A DNA stretch of 64,000 nt from Timema cristinae (GCA_039000515.1 JBCFYV010011135.1:12818468-12882467), one strand, 5' to 3'; counted from the stretch's first letter, positions 9,164 to 21,840 are shown. Notes: generated by a model from the sequence alone, not told the origin. Program-made: numbers and translations.

Positions 9164-11450
9164 TAACAGCACTTTCACATTCACAATGTCCATCTGTACA
9201 CCCAGCATCACAAGCATCCCTCATACACTTACCCATGAAAATCTTAATCAACCTTGGGGATATAAAATAACCTTGTCTAACACGTTGTTCAATGCCAAAA
9301 CATTTTCTCAAAGGTCCATCAACCCTAACACAAACTTTACTTCCTTAATACAACACTATAATTGCATTTACTAGATATGCATCCACACCATACTCTCTAA
9401 GAACATTCCATAACTCACTCCTATTCACATGATCATAATATTTCTCCAGATTAACGAATGTACAATAATCTTTCTTCCTTACTGCCATACTTTCCCCAAT
9501 CATTATTTGCAATGCAAATATCTGGCCCATGTAATCTTTACCTGGCATGTAACCACATCTTACATTCCAAATCTTTCCCTTAGTTTTCACGCACCCTATC
9601 AATTAAAACTCTTCCAAAAACTTTGCCTGGAATACTCAACAAACTAATTGCCCTATAATTCTTACAGTCACTCTTACTGCCTCTGTCTTTATATAAAGGA
9701 ACAACGATAACATTCTTCCAGTCATTAGGAACGTTCGAAATCTTAGCCCACACATTGAACTACTTACACAATCTAGCCAGAAATACCAAGCCCCCACACT
9801 TAAGCATTTCACTTGTGATCTCATCAATGCCAACAGCTTTGCCATTGCTTGACATTTTCATAGCTTTTAATACCTCTTGTTCATTAATTATTCTGCCACT
9901 CCTTATACCATTTCCCCTATTTTCTGTTACTTTCACCAGATTTTCGCAATGCAATTGCTTAAAATACTTTCACATTCTTATACTATTTTCAACACAGATT
10001 AGCTCACTATTTTCATTTTAAATAGCATAGTTCTTTTTTTGCACTCCTTATTTCATTTTCTTAGCCCACTTCTAGAACAGCTTCATTTTTCCTTCAGAAT
10101 CATTCTGCGTTTATTTCACATCTTAATTCCTCTATGCATCTCTTTTTAAGTTTCCTACCACCAATAATTCACAAACAAATTTCACGCACTCAACTACAAC
10201 CTCTTTAATTCTGTTCCAAGCCCTTTCAATACCTTTAGTATTTATTTTGACATTTCATTCATGACCGTGGGAAGTTAATTTTTCACCCAACTATCTTTCA
10301 TATTTCACTCTCACACTTCTATCCTGTAACTTTTCCTTTTTCACTCTTACTTACTTAATAATCTTGTGTTACTTTCTCACAATATTCTGTCCTAATTCAA
10401 TAAGTGAGATCACTAGGAATTAATCCATTCCACATTCAGCTCCACGTACTAAACTTCTCAATTTCTCATCACACCACAAAATCAATCATCGATCTCGAAT
10501 CGCCGTTGTGCGATGTATACAAGTGAATATCTTTTTGCTTATACCATGTGTTCGACACAAATAAATATTTTTCTACACACAGACTCACTCATTCATTACC
10601 ATTCTCGTTTAAACTATCATCACCATATCTTCCTAACTCTCTTTCTAAATTCTCTCTTTGGGTACCCACCGAGTCAGTCATGTCTCCTAGCAAAACAATT
10701 CTTTCACCCGTTTCGCATGCATTCAAGACTTCGTCGAGCTCGTTACAAAACTAAATCTCATATTCTAGTCTTCAGTCTCCACTGGAGCATAACCAGCAAT
10801 CAACATAATTCTACAAATGCCTGTTTTCGTACCTACCCATAGAAATATAAATGATACCAACTTCTACCTTCTCACAAACAGCCTAGTTGTTGGGCGTAGG
10901 ATTAAACCTACTCCATGACATTTCCTTACCCATTCATCCACACCTTACCAGTTTGTCAAGCTACCATTAATCATCAACAAAATATCTTTCCCTTACTGCT
11001 TAGTTTCAAATACATACAGAATAATAATTTCCCTTCTAAACATTTTCTCTAACAGTTCTATCTCTTTACCACATACGCCTCTCACATTCCACGTTCCAAT
11101 AGTTAATATTCTTGCCAGTTTGTCAACCGATGGTCCCTTCAGTTTTAGGATAACTTCAGATTCCCACCATTGCTTTGGTCATATGTGGCTATTCATTCGC
11201 AGTTTCTTGCAGTAATTTTAAATAGCGTGGACCAGGTTACTAGTCTTTATCGTATCCACACTCATGACAGTATTTTATGCTTTCGGTAAGGATTATGTAC
11301 CGATAGGTGTTGGCTGATTTTAGCCAGTGTACAACAGTTGCTCGATCTTAACCTGAGCACTGTTCCTACAAACCAGTACCCCCACTATAGAGACTACCTT
11401 GCCTGCCAGCATACCATTGCTCTTGTAACTATCACTAAGAGGCAAGGTGA

Positions 11451-12640
11451 TGCACTGAAACAACAGGACACAATTTCCAATAAAGACATTTCAAACTAAC
11501 TACCTAAAATGGAAGTTCCTTGTTATAAATCTAATTAAGTTAATTCAACAATTAAAAAGTTACTACACAGTTTTAACATATGTATAATTATTATAATAAA
11601 CAAATCGTTATTCAATGAGTTCAAATACTTACACTTCCCGAGTTATATGGGGTTATATTATAATATTATGTTTTTCATATATCATTATTAATGTAAAATA
11701 GAGGTATGGGGTTGATATTAGTATTACTATAAAAGCATGTGAGGTGTAAAAAATTAAATATTGATAAAATTAATATTATGAGTATTTTATTTCATTGTAT
11801 AAATATCTTTTTACACTAGATATTAGCCCCCTTACCCTAATTACTATACCATTACAATGGTTCACAAAAGTATACCATATCAAGTGTGTTCTCTTATAGC
11901 TTAATTGAAACCATTGAATAATTATTTATTCTCTTGTTGAAATTGTGAAGTAAATGTAACAATACAATCTTCGTATTGTACAATTAATGCCCCACCCAAC
12001 TGATGTTACACGTTCTATCGCCTAAGCCATAATACCCGATCCGAGAAATCTTGACGTATCTTCCAAATATTCTACAATAGTTAACTTCTCTATTGTAGTC
12101 CAAGGTAGCTCCAAGTATTATACAACAATTATCATTTCTAATAAATTCAACATCCACATTCTACATGATAAAAATGTTCAACACGTACCTTCTGATCTCC
12201 AAGAATGCCTCACTAGATATCAATCCAGGTCAAGACGGCCTATATCGAAGCGTAGGGTGAAAGTGGCTGGAGGTGTCCGTATTTGAAGTTTTATCCGTCC
12301 CGAGAATAACACTAGTAATGGGCGATTTTGTTCCAAGATACCTGGCAAGAAACCGACAGGCCCTGGATTGCCCTCTGGTGGAGGGTTGTAGAAACTATCA
12401 CCTGATGTCTGATGTTGTAAGTCATCAGTCAAAAAGATGTACTCCAAAACTATTGTAAACAACGGCAATGTGACACGAGAGGTCCAATCAGCGACCTGGA
12501 AGCCTTTTGAGACTATGGCGCGATGGCGTCATACCTTCTTTCTGTGCGCCTGACTTAGAATTTAACTGTCCCCCACCTTCCTTTCCAACGTGGTCTAGAC
12601 TCAATATATAGATGGATGTAAGGTGTGAAAATATACGACT
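11451..12640. other. Intergenic DNA with a GC-richer island
   Basis: 11451-12180 is AT-rich with nothing recognised. 12180-12600 is richer in G+C and CpG than its surroundings and is open in both strands for about 60-80 codons (12220-12468 minus; 12273-12458 plus). Neither translation matches a family I know. It could be an old repeat end or a first exon of an unrelated gene; I cannot decide. Confidence 0.35.
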
Positions 12641-12644
12641 TTTG

Positions 12645-12880
12645 TATTCAGCGTTATGGTGGGAGCACTTTGGTTAAAACTTGTAAATTAGATATGACTT
12701 TTCTATCCAGTGGTTTGGAGGAAGCACATACATTCGTATAATATATTGTTAGAAAATCAGCGTCATGGAGGAATTACGTTTGTTTAAAACTTGTAATAAA
12801 ATCTGTGTAGACATCTATTTAGCGTGATGAAAGAGAGCCCTGTAGATATGTTTATTTAAATACTTTGAATTTAATCGGGC
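12645..12880. repeat. Degenerate tandem repeat of about 60 bp
   Basis: Four diverged units beginning TTCAGCGTTATGGTGGGAG, ATCCAGTGGTTTGGAGGAAG, AATCAGCGTCATGGAGGAAT and ATTTAGCGTGATGAAAGAGA, with a common TTAAAACTTGTAA in two of them. Confidence 0.55.
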
Positions 12881-13960
12881 AGACGTCGAATCTTGTGCAG
12901 TTCAGTATTTTGTTATTGTCATTAAGTTTGTTAGCTGGATAATGGGCGGGCTGTATGCTAAATTCAAAGTCGCCTTGAGAATATTGTTAGGGAAGTTAAT
13001 ATTTAATGTAATTATGTTTCACAGTTATGCTAAACTTTGGGAGTTTGGGAACATCTTAGTTATTTGTGAGTATTGTTACAGATTGAGTTGTAATCCTTTG
13101 TGGTGACGTTAATAATTGAAAATTACTATTGTTTGGCAGCGCAACTTCTTTGCACTTGCTTGTCTTGGATATAGATGATATCCATCATAGTATTGTTGTT
13201 AGGTTATTTTAATATTTATTATGTTTATTCAAACCTGCCGCTCAATCTCATCTCTAGAGTTGTGTGTTAAGATTTCGCCTTGGTTTATGAAGTTTGTATA
13301 TTTGTAATTAAAAAGTAAACCTTAATATAGAGGTAACGTAAAAGTAAGAGATTTCCTCGTACTGAAGTACTTTAAATTTACTATTCTTATTATAGCGTAT
13401 TACCGGCTGAGATTTAGGCCAATTTTTTTTGTAACAGTTTAAGAAAAGACCTTAAGTCTTCTCTTTGTTTATGTACAGATAGTCATGTTGTCTGTACGTA
13501 GAAGTTCTACCGGTTGCCTGTAGACAGACTCATGTAATGATGCAATGTTTTTCTACACAATAGTAGCTACTAGAAGTTGTCAATTAAGGACACATTACAT
13601 ATTGTTTGATTGTTACCATTTATTTGAGTAAATTAAAATATTCTTTATACATAGCCCATGCTTTTCTATTTGTCTTATTTTATAAAGTTGTTACTCCCTC
13701 CCCTTCTTGAAGTTTTAGGGGTCTTACCTATAAGACTGGCGGAGGGGTTGCATAAAATGTTTGCTATAGAATGGCCTTAAGTTTGCCCCAAATCTAGTAT
13801 TGATTCATAAAAATCAGAGTATGTAAAAGCTAAATAACTATTTTAAATATCTCGTTTACAGATCAAAACATTAATCTTTTGTCGCCGTGTAAAAGGGAGG
13901 ATTTTTCAATCTTTTTGCACTCAAGTTTCGTTTAAAAATTAATAGGAATTATATATATAT
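12881..13960. other. Intergenic DNA, nothing recognised
   Basis: No exon or repeat family identified. Ends in an (AT)n tract near 13950-13966. Confidence 0.45.
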
Positions 13961-13984
13961 ATATATATTTTTTTTAAATATACA

Positions 13985-14395
13985 CACAATGATATGGGAT
14001 TCGAACCAGGGACCTTTGGCTTAGTACACAAATGCTTTACCCACTGAGCTATCTAGGAATCTGCCCACGCTACAAGTCATTCTTCACACATATTTTAAGG
14101 CAAAATCTGTAATGGACGAGCGGAAATCATTGGCTACAAATGTGTGAGCACTTTAGATTGTTAGTTATCAGATAACGCAGCCACTTTAGACTCAATAGTT
14201 GTCTTTTTGCTGTCTATAGCACAATTGCAAACGGTACAAAAGAGTATATCATGACGGATTAAATAGCCAAGCTATTAGATTTTATAGTTACATTCATAGC
14301 CGCCTTTAAATATCATATTCTATTGAAAAATTACACCCGGACACAAGAATCAAGCCAGGGACTTTTGGTTTAGTAATACAATCTGTCCGCCTCAC
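13985..14395. mobile_element. Repeat with tRNA-like ends (SINE-C family), copy 1
   Basis: On the minus strand, 14056-13990 carries an A box (TAGCTCAGTGGG) and B box (GGTTCGAATCCC). Acceptor-stem pairing is absent, so it is not a tRNA gene. A block of about 330 bp to its right (AAGGCAAAATCTGTAATGGA onward) recurs at 47125-47370. A second tRNA-like remnant lies near 14340-14385. Confidence 0.6.
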
Positions 14396-14715
14396 AACTT
14401 CAGGTGGGGATGTAGAGAACATGAGTTAAGGGTAGTATTTTTGCAGTTTTTTTTTATCAAAACATATTTTTGGTTAAAATTAATCAAATAATAATGCAAT
14501 AGAATTTAATGATAAATTTTTCTGTTCATTTATAAAATGTCTGATCTAATGCCGCTATGCTCATGACAGATATTCAACGACTGTTGATATCACCATGTGA
14601 AGAGAATTAACTTATATGTCTCTACTGTAGCAATATTTTATTTATTTAGACCAAAAATATGTTTTGATATAAACATTGTAAGCTACCGCCTTTAAATCAC
14701 GCCCCCCAAACTCCG
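14395..14715. mobile_element. Foldback MITE, family M1, copy 1
   Basis: The two ends are inverted copies sharing ATCAAAACATATTTTTGGT. The middle resembles the element at 20880-21276. Non-coding. Confidence 0.6.
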
Positions 14716-15189
14716 TTACCAACTTAACAAATCCTTATTAAACACACCAATGAACAATCTTGTGTTGTACTGGGTTGTCAGATTAAGGCGTGGGTTTTAG
14801 GAGCCACATCCCAGAGGCCTCCACCTCCAGAAATTAAGTAAAGAGTTATTTCAATTACGAATGCTGAATCAATAATATAAATACTAGTTATGTGAGTTTC
14901 GATTGTTTTTCTGTGAAGGATTGTGTCTAGAACGTGGTCAAGTCATTTACCTGAATGAAATATTAGCGGTTCCGGTCAATAAAACTGAGGTTAATGGCCG
15001 TAGGGTTTATTTTGCTAGCCACATAACACCATATATCCCCAGAAATTGTCCCTATCATCGCCAACATACGGCGGCCACTCAGTCGGTAAAGGTCGATTAC
15101 GGACAGATAAACTTGAGTTTGTTTGTTTTGTAAGCCTTGTATAAATAAATAAATCTAATTTTTATTTCTTTTTGGAAATATTACTGTGT

Positions 15190-15385
15190 GTCTCACAGAA
15201 CGGTTAGTCCAGGGGCCTACCAAAACAAATCCTAATCTGGCCCTGATTTCGGGTGAAGGGGGAGATTGGGGTTCCAATGACAGTCGGGTGTAATGAGGGC
15301 GGTTTTCCCCAAATGGTTTCTCATTCTCTCCCTCAAAACATATGCAGGTACCTTTCCTCTAAAATTAAGTATCAGTCATTCCTAC
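15190..15385 (+). mobile_element. SINE-B copy, degraded
   Basis: Body phrases of SINE-B (GGGTGTAATGAGGGCGGTTT, CCCCAAATGGTTT, GCAGGTACCTTTCCTCT) are recognisable in order. The head is diverged and the tail missing. Confidence 0.6.
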
Positions 15386-15654
15386 GCTTTTATGATAGTT
15401 AACTTATGCATACAAACTTAACAGGAATTTAAGACGAAAATAAAAATAATTAAAGGTTTTTTTTTTTTTAATTTCCAGGTATAATTGAAATTTAAAGGTT
15501 TTTATTTTTGTTACAAACTTCATTCAAAACATATCAAACTATCAAGTAATTTTAATTTATAAAATAATAATTATTTGTACCGTCAAGGTGCTGGTTTTTG
15601 TCCTTACCTGGAATTAAAGTCACCACATAGTGTATATTGTATTTACAATACAGG

Positions 15655-15895
15655 CTAGACCACATCTTACTACCTGTTCAGGTTATACGCGTATGTACAA
15701 ATTACACTAATTGTTTAGATGTTTGGAATGTTATTTTAGAGGTAATGTACCTGCATTTGCGTGGAGGGAGAGTGGAAAACCATTTACGGAATAACCTCCA
15801 TGCACCCGACTGAGATCGAACCCTAATCTCCCCAACTTCGGCAGTCTAGTCCAACACTAGAATAGCATGTAAGACCACGTGGTCACCGAAGCGAG
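15655..15895 (-). mobile_element. SINE-B copy
   Basis: Minus orientation. The head is at the right end (GTGGTCACC complement) with a B-box-like GATCGAACCC complement near 15810. The body includes GCATTTGCGTGGAGGGAGAG, and the tail complement ACTACCTGTTCAGGTTATAC lies at the left. Confidence 0.8.
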
Positions 15896-16149
15896 TGAAA
15901 ATAATTAAATGTATTGGAATTTTTCTATTGGTATTTATTGTTCAGTATGTTGTTAATTAATGTAAAATTTCGAATAGGCAGAAACATAATAATATTTTTA
16001 GATGTTTTTTGGAGTAATGAACATGTTTAAAATCACAGTAGCTTACTTAACAAATATTTGTAATATTATTTTATTTTTATTTTACCACCAAATCCAACTA
16101 CTCGTTTGGGCTACACGCTATTTGGAACATTGAGAAATTAATATAATTG

Positions 16150-16462
16150 AAAGTGGAGAAGTTAGTATAATTCTAATATTCATCACTTGTATTCATCACA
16201 CGACATTGCTAGGGTATTCAAGGCTTGCAGATTACGGTGGACAGGACATGCAGTGCAAATAGGGGAATCTAGAAACATGTTTGACCTATCGACTGGCACA
16301 CCCAATGGGAAGAGACTAGTGGGAAGACCAAGACGCAGATTGGAGGATAATATTAGAATGTACAGTACCCGAAAGAAAACTTGCTCATGATAAGTATAAG
16401 GGGCGTACTTTTTAAGCGTGGCTATTAACTCTTGAGTTTCTAATGCCATAGAGTAAGTAATT
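16150..16462 (+). pseudogene. LINE-2 3' fragment
   Basis: Reads LRWTGHAVQIGESRNMFD, then GKRLVGRPRRRLEDNI, and ends with GCCATAGAGTAAGTAATT. This is the C-terminal end of a non-LTR retrotransposon polyprotein and its 3' tail. The 67-codon ORF at 16187 is this relic. Confidence 0.8.
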
Positions 16463-17103
16463 AATTTATATGTATATATATTAATTGCATATTGCATATA
16501 TACATATGTGTGTGTAACCGCACGGCCTAAATTGGAGGGCAAGTTTGTATAATATTGTGTGTTATGGATTGTGAATGACAAAACGAGTGTTGCAGGCTGT
16601 TGTGATTAGCCTGTAAGCAAATATAATAGAGTAGCTGATCACATAAACATTGTCAGCATTCGTTAGGTGGAAACCACGCCAGAAGGCAGGATAAATGTGG
16701 TGCATCCAGTTATCGTGGCTAACTAAACAACATCGCAGTCTAGGGGTCACTCTACCCGATTTGGGACTACACGGGCTAGGACGCCAGTTCATCAATATTT
16801 GTGGTAGAGGGCTACCACTCAAGTCCAGGGTACTAGGGTTCGGAAGCTCTGTAGGGATCACCTAGGAATCAGACAACACTTCGTTTTGTTACAAGCTTCC
16901 GAATACTCATGTTCTTTCATACATATTTAACAACATCACATTTGTTCTGGAGATAGAATAGCTAATAAAAAACTTAAAACTCAAGTCTTCTTAAATCACG
17001 AACCCACAGAGTCATATACACAATCACCTCCCACTATCCTCGGCTATAGCACATACTGACAAATTTTACGCCCACTATATTAGTTATAGAGAGGTGGGGC
17101 ATG

Positions 17104-17212
<109 letters not shown>

Positions 17213-17315
17213 TATAGGGGTGAACATTCTGGCGGAAATTTATTTATAGAAGAAGTTTAATTTGATTGATTACGGGCACGTATTAATCATCATTAGCTCT
17301 CATAAATTCATTATA

Positions 17316-20234
17316 AACGTGGGCTACTTGAGCCCAGATTTTGAAACTATTAACATTATTATTAAACTATAGTTTATTATGGATACTTTAACGTACAATA
17401 AGCATGGTTTGTGACGTATTAAATATTTTTATTTTTTTATTTTATTTGAGCTCAAGTTAACCTTAAGGTTGGGTTACTTGAACCCAAACTGTATTTCCCA
17501 TATATACTACCATATGAAGGAAGTTTGGGTCCAAGTAAGTTGATGGTTATTAGAATAGCATAATTTATTAACATCCAGTGAACTTCCAAACGTTTATTTT
17601 AAAGACAAATATTAATTTTGAACATTAACTTTGAACAACACTTTTTAGATACTGTACAAACAAAAGTAGGTAGGCATATAACAATGTTTAGAGTCCAGTT
17701 AAAGAAAAAAAACCTCTTTTTATTAATTTTGGGGGTTCTATTTACATTACCACATCTTCAAATTTATACAACAAGACATCCTTGTTGTTGGTCCACCTCT
17801 AAGCTTTTAGTGTAGGCTCCATGCAGTTGACTCTAACACCTTCTGCTTTTTTAGCGAGGATGACTCCTGGATATTCCCTCTCATTCCATTTTACCAGAAC
17901 AAAATTGCCTATTTCTAAGTCATCTTTCGTTACAGGCACCAGTGTTGGTGCTGATTTGGCTTTGGTTTGGCAAAAAGTCAAACACGTATCCTATATGTTC
18001 CTGCACTATTGTAGAGGCTGATGTCGCTGTCACCTCCTGATCTCAAACTGAATGCGTCATTTTCTTCTTCTTGGTTGTTTTTGAAGACGCCTTCATTTTT
18101 TGACCTTTTTCCTGGTGTTTGCTGTTTTCCATGGAGGCACTGGTTTTACTGGTAGAGCAGAAATCAGACACAATTACACTCTGTCCAGGTGGAACTTGGA
18201 GTTTTTTCTTCTTAGTAGTGCGAGGTGTAACAAACTCGCTCCTCTTCTCTTGAAGTCGTTGAAGAAATGCCTCCCCAATCATAGACACGTCTGCATTTGC
18301 TTTAGATTTGTCTTGATTTGGCAAACGGCTTATGATCTGATTTTCGTCTATAGGAACTAATCCAGCTTTCTTGAAGCCTGCCTTTAGGTTGCTTTTCATG
18401 TTTGGATCAATTTCTTATAAAACTGTTCGCAACAGCATTGGGAACTGATCCTTTGGAAGCACACTGATTCTTTTACCTGCATCTGATTGCTTCCATCGGT
18501 CAAGAACATCCTTCCACTTCATTTTGAGAGGCCTCAAATACGCCACATCCAGTGGTTGAGTGAGGTGGGTCGAATTAGGGGGAAGACAAACAAAGTGCAC
18601 ATTGTTTTCTTCACAGAGCTGAATAACATTGATGCTGAGGTGTGAAGTTAGATTGTCTCCAATTACAACCTTCTTCCCTTCTTGTTTCTTAAGAATTGGA
18701 AGCAGATGACTGGCAAACCAGTCCTAAAAAATTACTAAATCGATCCATCCATGCTTACTGCGTTTATATCTAGCCCAAGGTGAGCCACCTTCCGTCCAAT
18801 TTGTCCACAGATTTTCGGTCTTATATATAATATAAGGTGGAATGGACTGTCAGGCTGCATTGCCACAAAACATTACACTTATGCCAGATTTTATTGTGTT
18901 CATAATCCGCTAGGGGTATTTAGTAACCCTTCGGAAAATTATTTTTTTCCTACCCGGATCATCACTCATATTGGTTTCGTCGTAATTGTAGAAATTTTCA
19001 GGGGGGGTGTCTTTGAACAGTTTTCCCACATTTTGAATGTATTCAGTGATGACCTTTAAATCAACAGCCACTCTTGTTCGTTTTATGTTAGCTGCAAATT
19101 GAACTGAAAGACTGGGATGCCTATCTAGGAAGGACTTAACCCAATCTCTACCAGGCAAGTTATTCTTAAACAAAGCAACGGTACGTCCCTGTCGATCTAA
19201 GTAAGCTGTTATGACAAATCTAAAATCAAGTTCGTTACAAGGAAACCCAAAGCCACACAACATGTTTAGGTGGCTAGCAAACGCAAGCTCCTCTTCATCT
19301 GTAAAAACTCTCGGGTGCCCCGGTTTACATGGATGTTGATTTTTTAGTTTACTCTTGATAGTGGCGTTGATAATTTTATTAAGACTCTCCGCTTCTCGCT
19401 TGGGTCATCCTCTTACTCCTTACAGCTTCCAGGCATTCTTCCAACTTTTCGTGAGTAAAGTCAGCATATGTCCGGTTTCCAGGTAGTCTTTTATATTTAT
19501 AAGGCATTGCGTCAGATAATCCCGAAAGAAAAAAAACACAAAATTAGGATTTCCAGTACGTAACCTTTAATCCTATTTTGACAAGCAAAAATAGGTAGGT
19601 ATGGATGTACCTAGTAGGTACATTTGCATATGTTTAACTCCATTATATGAAGTCTCCATCATCTGTAAATGCAATTTAATGTATATTTTCCTAACATAAA
19701 AATATAATAAACAAAAACTTAAACATTTAAATAGTGACATAATTGTTGTGGGCAACTTGAGCCCAGACCTATTTATACACTGAACAGCAAAATATGTGGT
19801 TACGGGTTACTTAAGCCCATGGTGCTTAAGTAACCCGAGTTTGCCGATAATGTGTACCAGTTGTACTTAACCACATATTGTATAATTAATGAGTTATTTA
19901 GGACATGAACAGTCCTCAATTGGATTTGATGATAAAATAAATATGAAATGTATGCACTTACCTCCAGTTCTAGGCTATTCCTGATATATATACAGACGAA
20001 AGTTTGCAGAGTGAAATAAACAACAAATAGATGTGTAGGTAGCATAACCAGTGCTGCCACTAGTGGCGACTTCCCAAACCTCCTAGACTCACACTATGGT
20101 CTGCCTAGTGCTGCCGCCTACCAGCAAAGCACTGAACTACGTCGTTATACTGATGTTAAGAGTACGCAGAGAACCCAACACAATTTTTCTGTTTTGGGCT
20201 CAAGTTAGCCTCCAGGGCTCAAGTAACCCGCGTT
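17316..20234 (-). mobile_element. pogo/Tigger-like DNA transposon
   Basis: A 2.9-kb element bounded by terminal inverted repeats AACGYGGGYTACTTGAGCCC and flanked on both sides by TA (17314-17315 and 20235-20236), the target duplication of the Tc1/mariner superfamily. The GGGYTACTTGAGCCC core recurs in either orientation near 17469, 17524, 19750, 19803 and 20210, probably transposase sites. It contains a decayed transposase on the minus strand. The right part (19510-20190) is non-coding. Confidence 0.88.
17799..19507 (-). pseudogene. pogo/Tigger-like transposase, broken
   Basis: Starts at ATG 19507 (MPYKYKRLPGNRTYADFT). An N-terminal psq-type HTH is followed by a CENP-B-like HTH (KPGHPRVFTDEEELAFASHL, then WVKSFLDRHP), then a DDE_1 catalytic domain: YNYDETNMSD near 18980, VVIGDNLTSH near 18650, and the late acidic block HLTQPLDVAYLRPLK near 18540. 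The tail keeps GLVPIDENQIISRLPN (about 18340). Breaks: a one-base frameshift near 19395, stops near 18905, 18860, 18725 and 18415, and a stop near 17800. All catalytic motifs remain readable but no continuous frame survives. Family knowledge: such proteins cut and paste their own element at TA. Confidence 0.88.
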
Positions 20235-20236
20235 TA

Positions 20237-20879
20237 CGGTACTTGTGTCTTATTTTCTAACTATATAATATAAATAAACTTTAATTTCATAAACAAATGC
20301 TCACTAAAATGGGTTATTAGATTTTAACTGAGAGTATATAGTATGTTGCCAAACATTTCTAATAAAAACCATCTAGAATTTATTTTTTTACCAAATTTAG
20401 TTAGAGTTAAATCAATTCCTCATAACAGTAATAATGTTTTTTTTAATTTCCATTGATTATTAATTTATTAAATTAATTTAGGATTTTATAGACCTTATCA
20501 ATAATAAAGTGGTACACATTAGTTAAAATGTGATAATGTTCTCTAATAAAGAATCAACTCATTATCTTGAGGATAAATGGAGAGCCATCGATCAAGCACT
20601 TTGGGCGTATGTTTATGATTAATGACTAAGTGAAGCAACTGTTATATTATATTAATATATATTTAACATAGTATCCGTGTATTTTCTGTCTAACTTAATC
20701 ATAAAAATTCATCGTCTTCAAATCAAAAGAGAAATTATAGATGGCAATTATAATAAACTTGAAATCCAAGGAGAAATTATTCTAGAATATTTTATAAACT
20801 TGAAATATTAGGATAAATAAGTATAGAAGATATTTCAACTTGGAAACCCAAAGAGAAATTAAAATTTAATTAGGTTAAT
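20237..20879. other. AT-rich spacer, nothing recognised
   Basis: No coding or repeat signature seen. Short imperfect repeats of AAACTTGAAAT and GAGAAATTA occur near 20730-20870. Confidence 0.45.
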
Positions 20880-21276
20880 TATCTTAAGGTGGGAATTAAG
20901 GGGAAGCGAGGAAATGCCAGTGTTTTTGCAGTTTGTATGGCAAAATATTTGTTTGTCCAAAATAAATCAAATATTGCTCCAATACAAATACATAATTTAA
21001 TTTTCTTCACATGTTAATGTAAACAATTATTGAAATCTGTCATAAGTATGGTGGCATTAGATAAAACAACTCTTTAAATAAAGAGAGAAAGTTGTCATTA
21101 AATTCCATAACACACTTGACAGATGTTCAGTAAATGTTAGGTCACCGCATGAAGAAAACCCTCTATGTTTATATTGGCGCGATATTTGATTTACTTAGGT
21201 AAAAAAAAAAAAAATTTTGCCATAAAAACTGTTAAACACTTAATTTTTTTCGTGTCCCCTTTTATCTCATATTAAA
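20880..21276. mobile_element. Foldback MITE, family M1, copy 2, TTAA ends
   Basis: Arms of about 95 bp in inverted orientation: left TTAAGGTGGGAATTAAGGGG, GGCAAAATATTTG and AAATAAATCAAATA; right is the complement of TTAATATGAGATAAAAGGGG, GGCAAAATTTTTT and AAGTAAATCAAATA. TTAA at both outer edges suggests piggyBac-type insertion. Related to 14395-14715 and to a right end near 63480-63575. Confidence 0.75.
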
Positions 21277-21689
21277 AACATTGAGGTGGTGATGTATATT
21301 GTTCACGGAACTACTGATTTTAATAATATCATAAATATAAACGAATTTAAGTGTAAATAAAATGCAGGATATTCTTACGTTAAAAAAAATAGTTAGGTTG
21401 AAATACTTCTGTATATTTCCCATGAGGCCTCTTGCTACCAAAGCACAATCAGATGCAAGGAAATATAACTAGATCAGACCAGAATGACGTTCTATTTGCC
21501 CTTGAATCATTAAGTTCGATGGAAAAACCGCAAAAACCAGTTTATCTTCTACCAACCACAACAAGTAAGGTGTCAAGTGGTATTATCTGAAATACATTAT
21601 TATATTTTCAAATTAGACGTAATAAATCAAAACGTCTCTAAAATTGAAAGACATGTGCTGAAATATAGACCTAGGACATTCTGGTTTGA

Positions 21690-21840
21690 CAATCATGGGA
21701 AGTTCAGTTAATAATCCCTGCTGGGTGTGCTAAGAGTGACTTTTTCAGGGGGTTCCCCACTTTTCCTCCACGTAAATTAGAGTGGATTTATTCTAAATTA
21801 TACCTTCTTAAGTCCCACACACTAACGTAACTAGACAAGA
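21690..21840 (+). mobile_element. SINE-B copy, strongly degraded
   Basis: Recognisable only by ordered matches: GGGTGTGCTAAGAGTGACTT, CCCCACTTTTCCTCCACG and TACCTTCTTAAGTCC. Confidence 0.4.

Larger units (their letters stand above)
6712..11450 (-). mobile_element. LINE-1: decayed non-LTR retrotransposon with nested insertions
   Basis: Minus-strand relic reading from about 11450 down to 6712. The N-terminal part (11110-10440) resembles an APE-type endonuclease (WNVRGVCGKEIELLE near 11100). RT motifs follow: KAMKMSSNGKAVGIDEITSE near 9860; FVNLEKYYDHVNR near 9450; and the catalytic YADD box at 9163-9152. The later segment DRIAGEIDRRVNAFRR (about 7580) continues to RMDRVSNEWILKECGL (about 7320) and MKQIYEGK (about 6990). 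Many stops and frameshifts mean it cannot encode a working enzyme. A solo-LTR-like element (7612-9048) and SINE-A (7069-7292) interrupt it. Plus-strand ORFs across it are shadows. Confidence 0.85.

Noticed and set aside
9429..10842. Plus-strand ORFs between 9.4 and 10.9 kb
   Set aside because: Shadows of the minus-strand LINE-1 reverse transcriptase and endonuclease region.
12220..12468. 82-codon minus-strand ORF as a gene
   Set aside because: No recognised family, no splice context, and an equally open opposite strand; left as unassigned.
13985..14060. Genuine tRNA gene
   Set aside because: A and B boxes are present but the acceptor stem does not pair and the module is part of a repeated element. 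The same holds for SINE heads at 54.6, 57.7 and 32.0 kb.
17821..18360. Plus-strand ORFs at 17821 and 18100
   Set aside because: Antisense shadows of the pogo-like transposase pseudogene.
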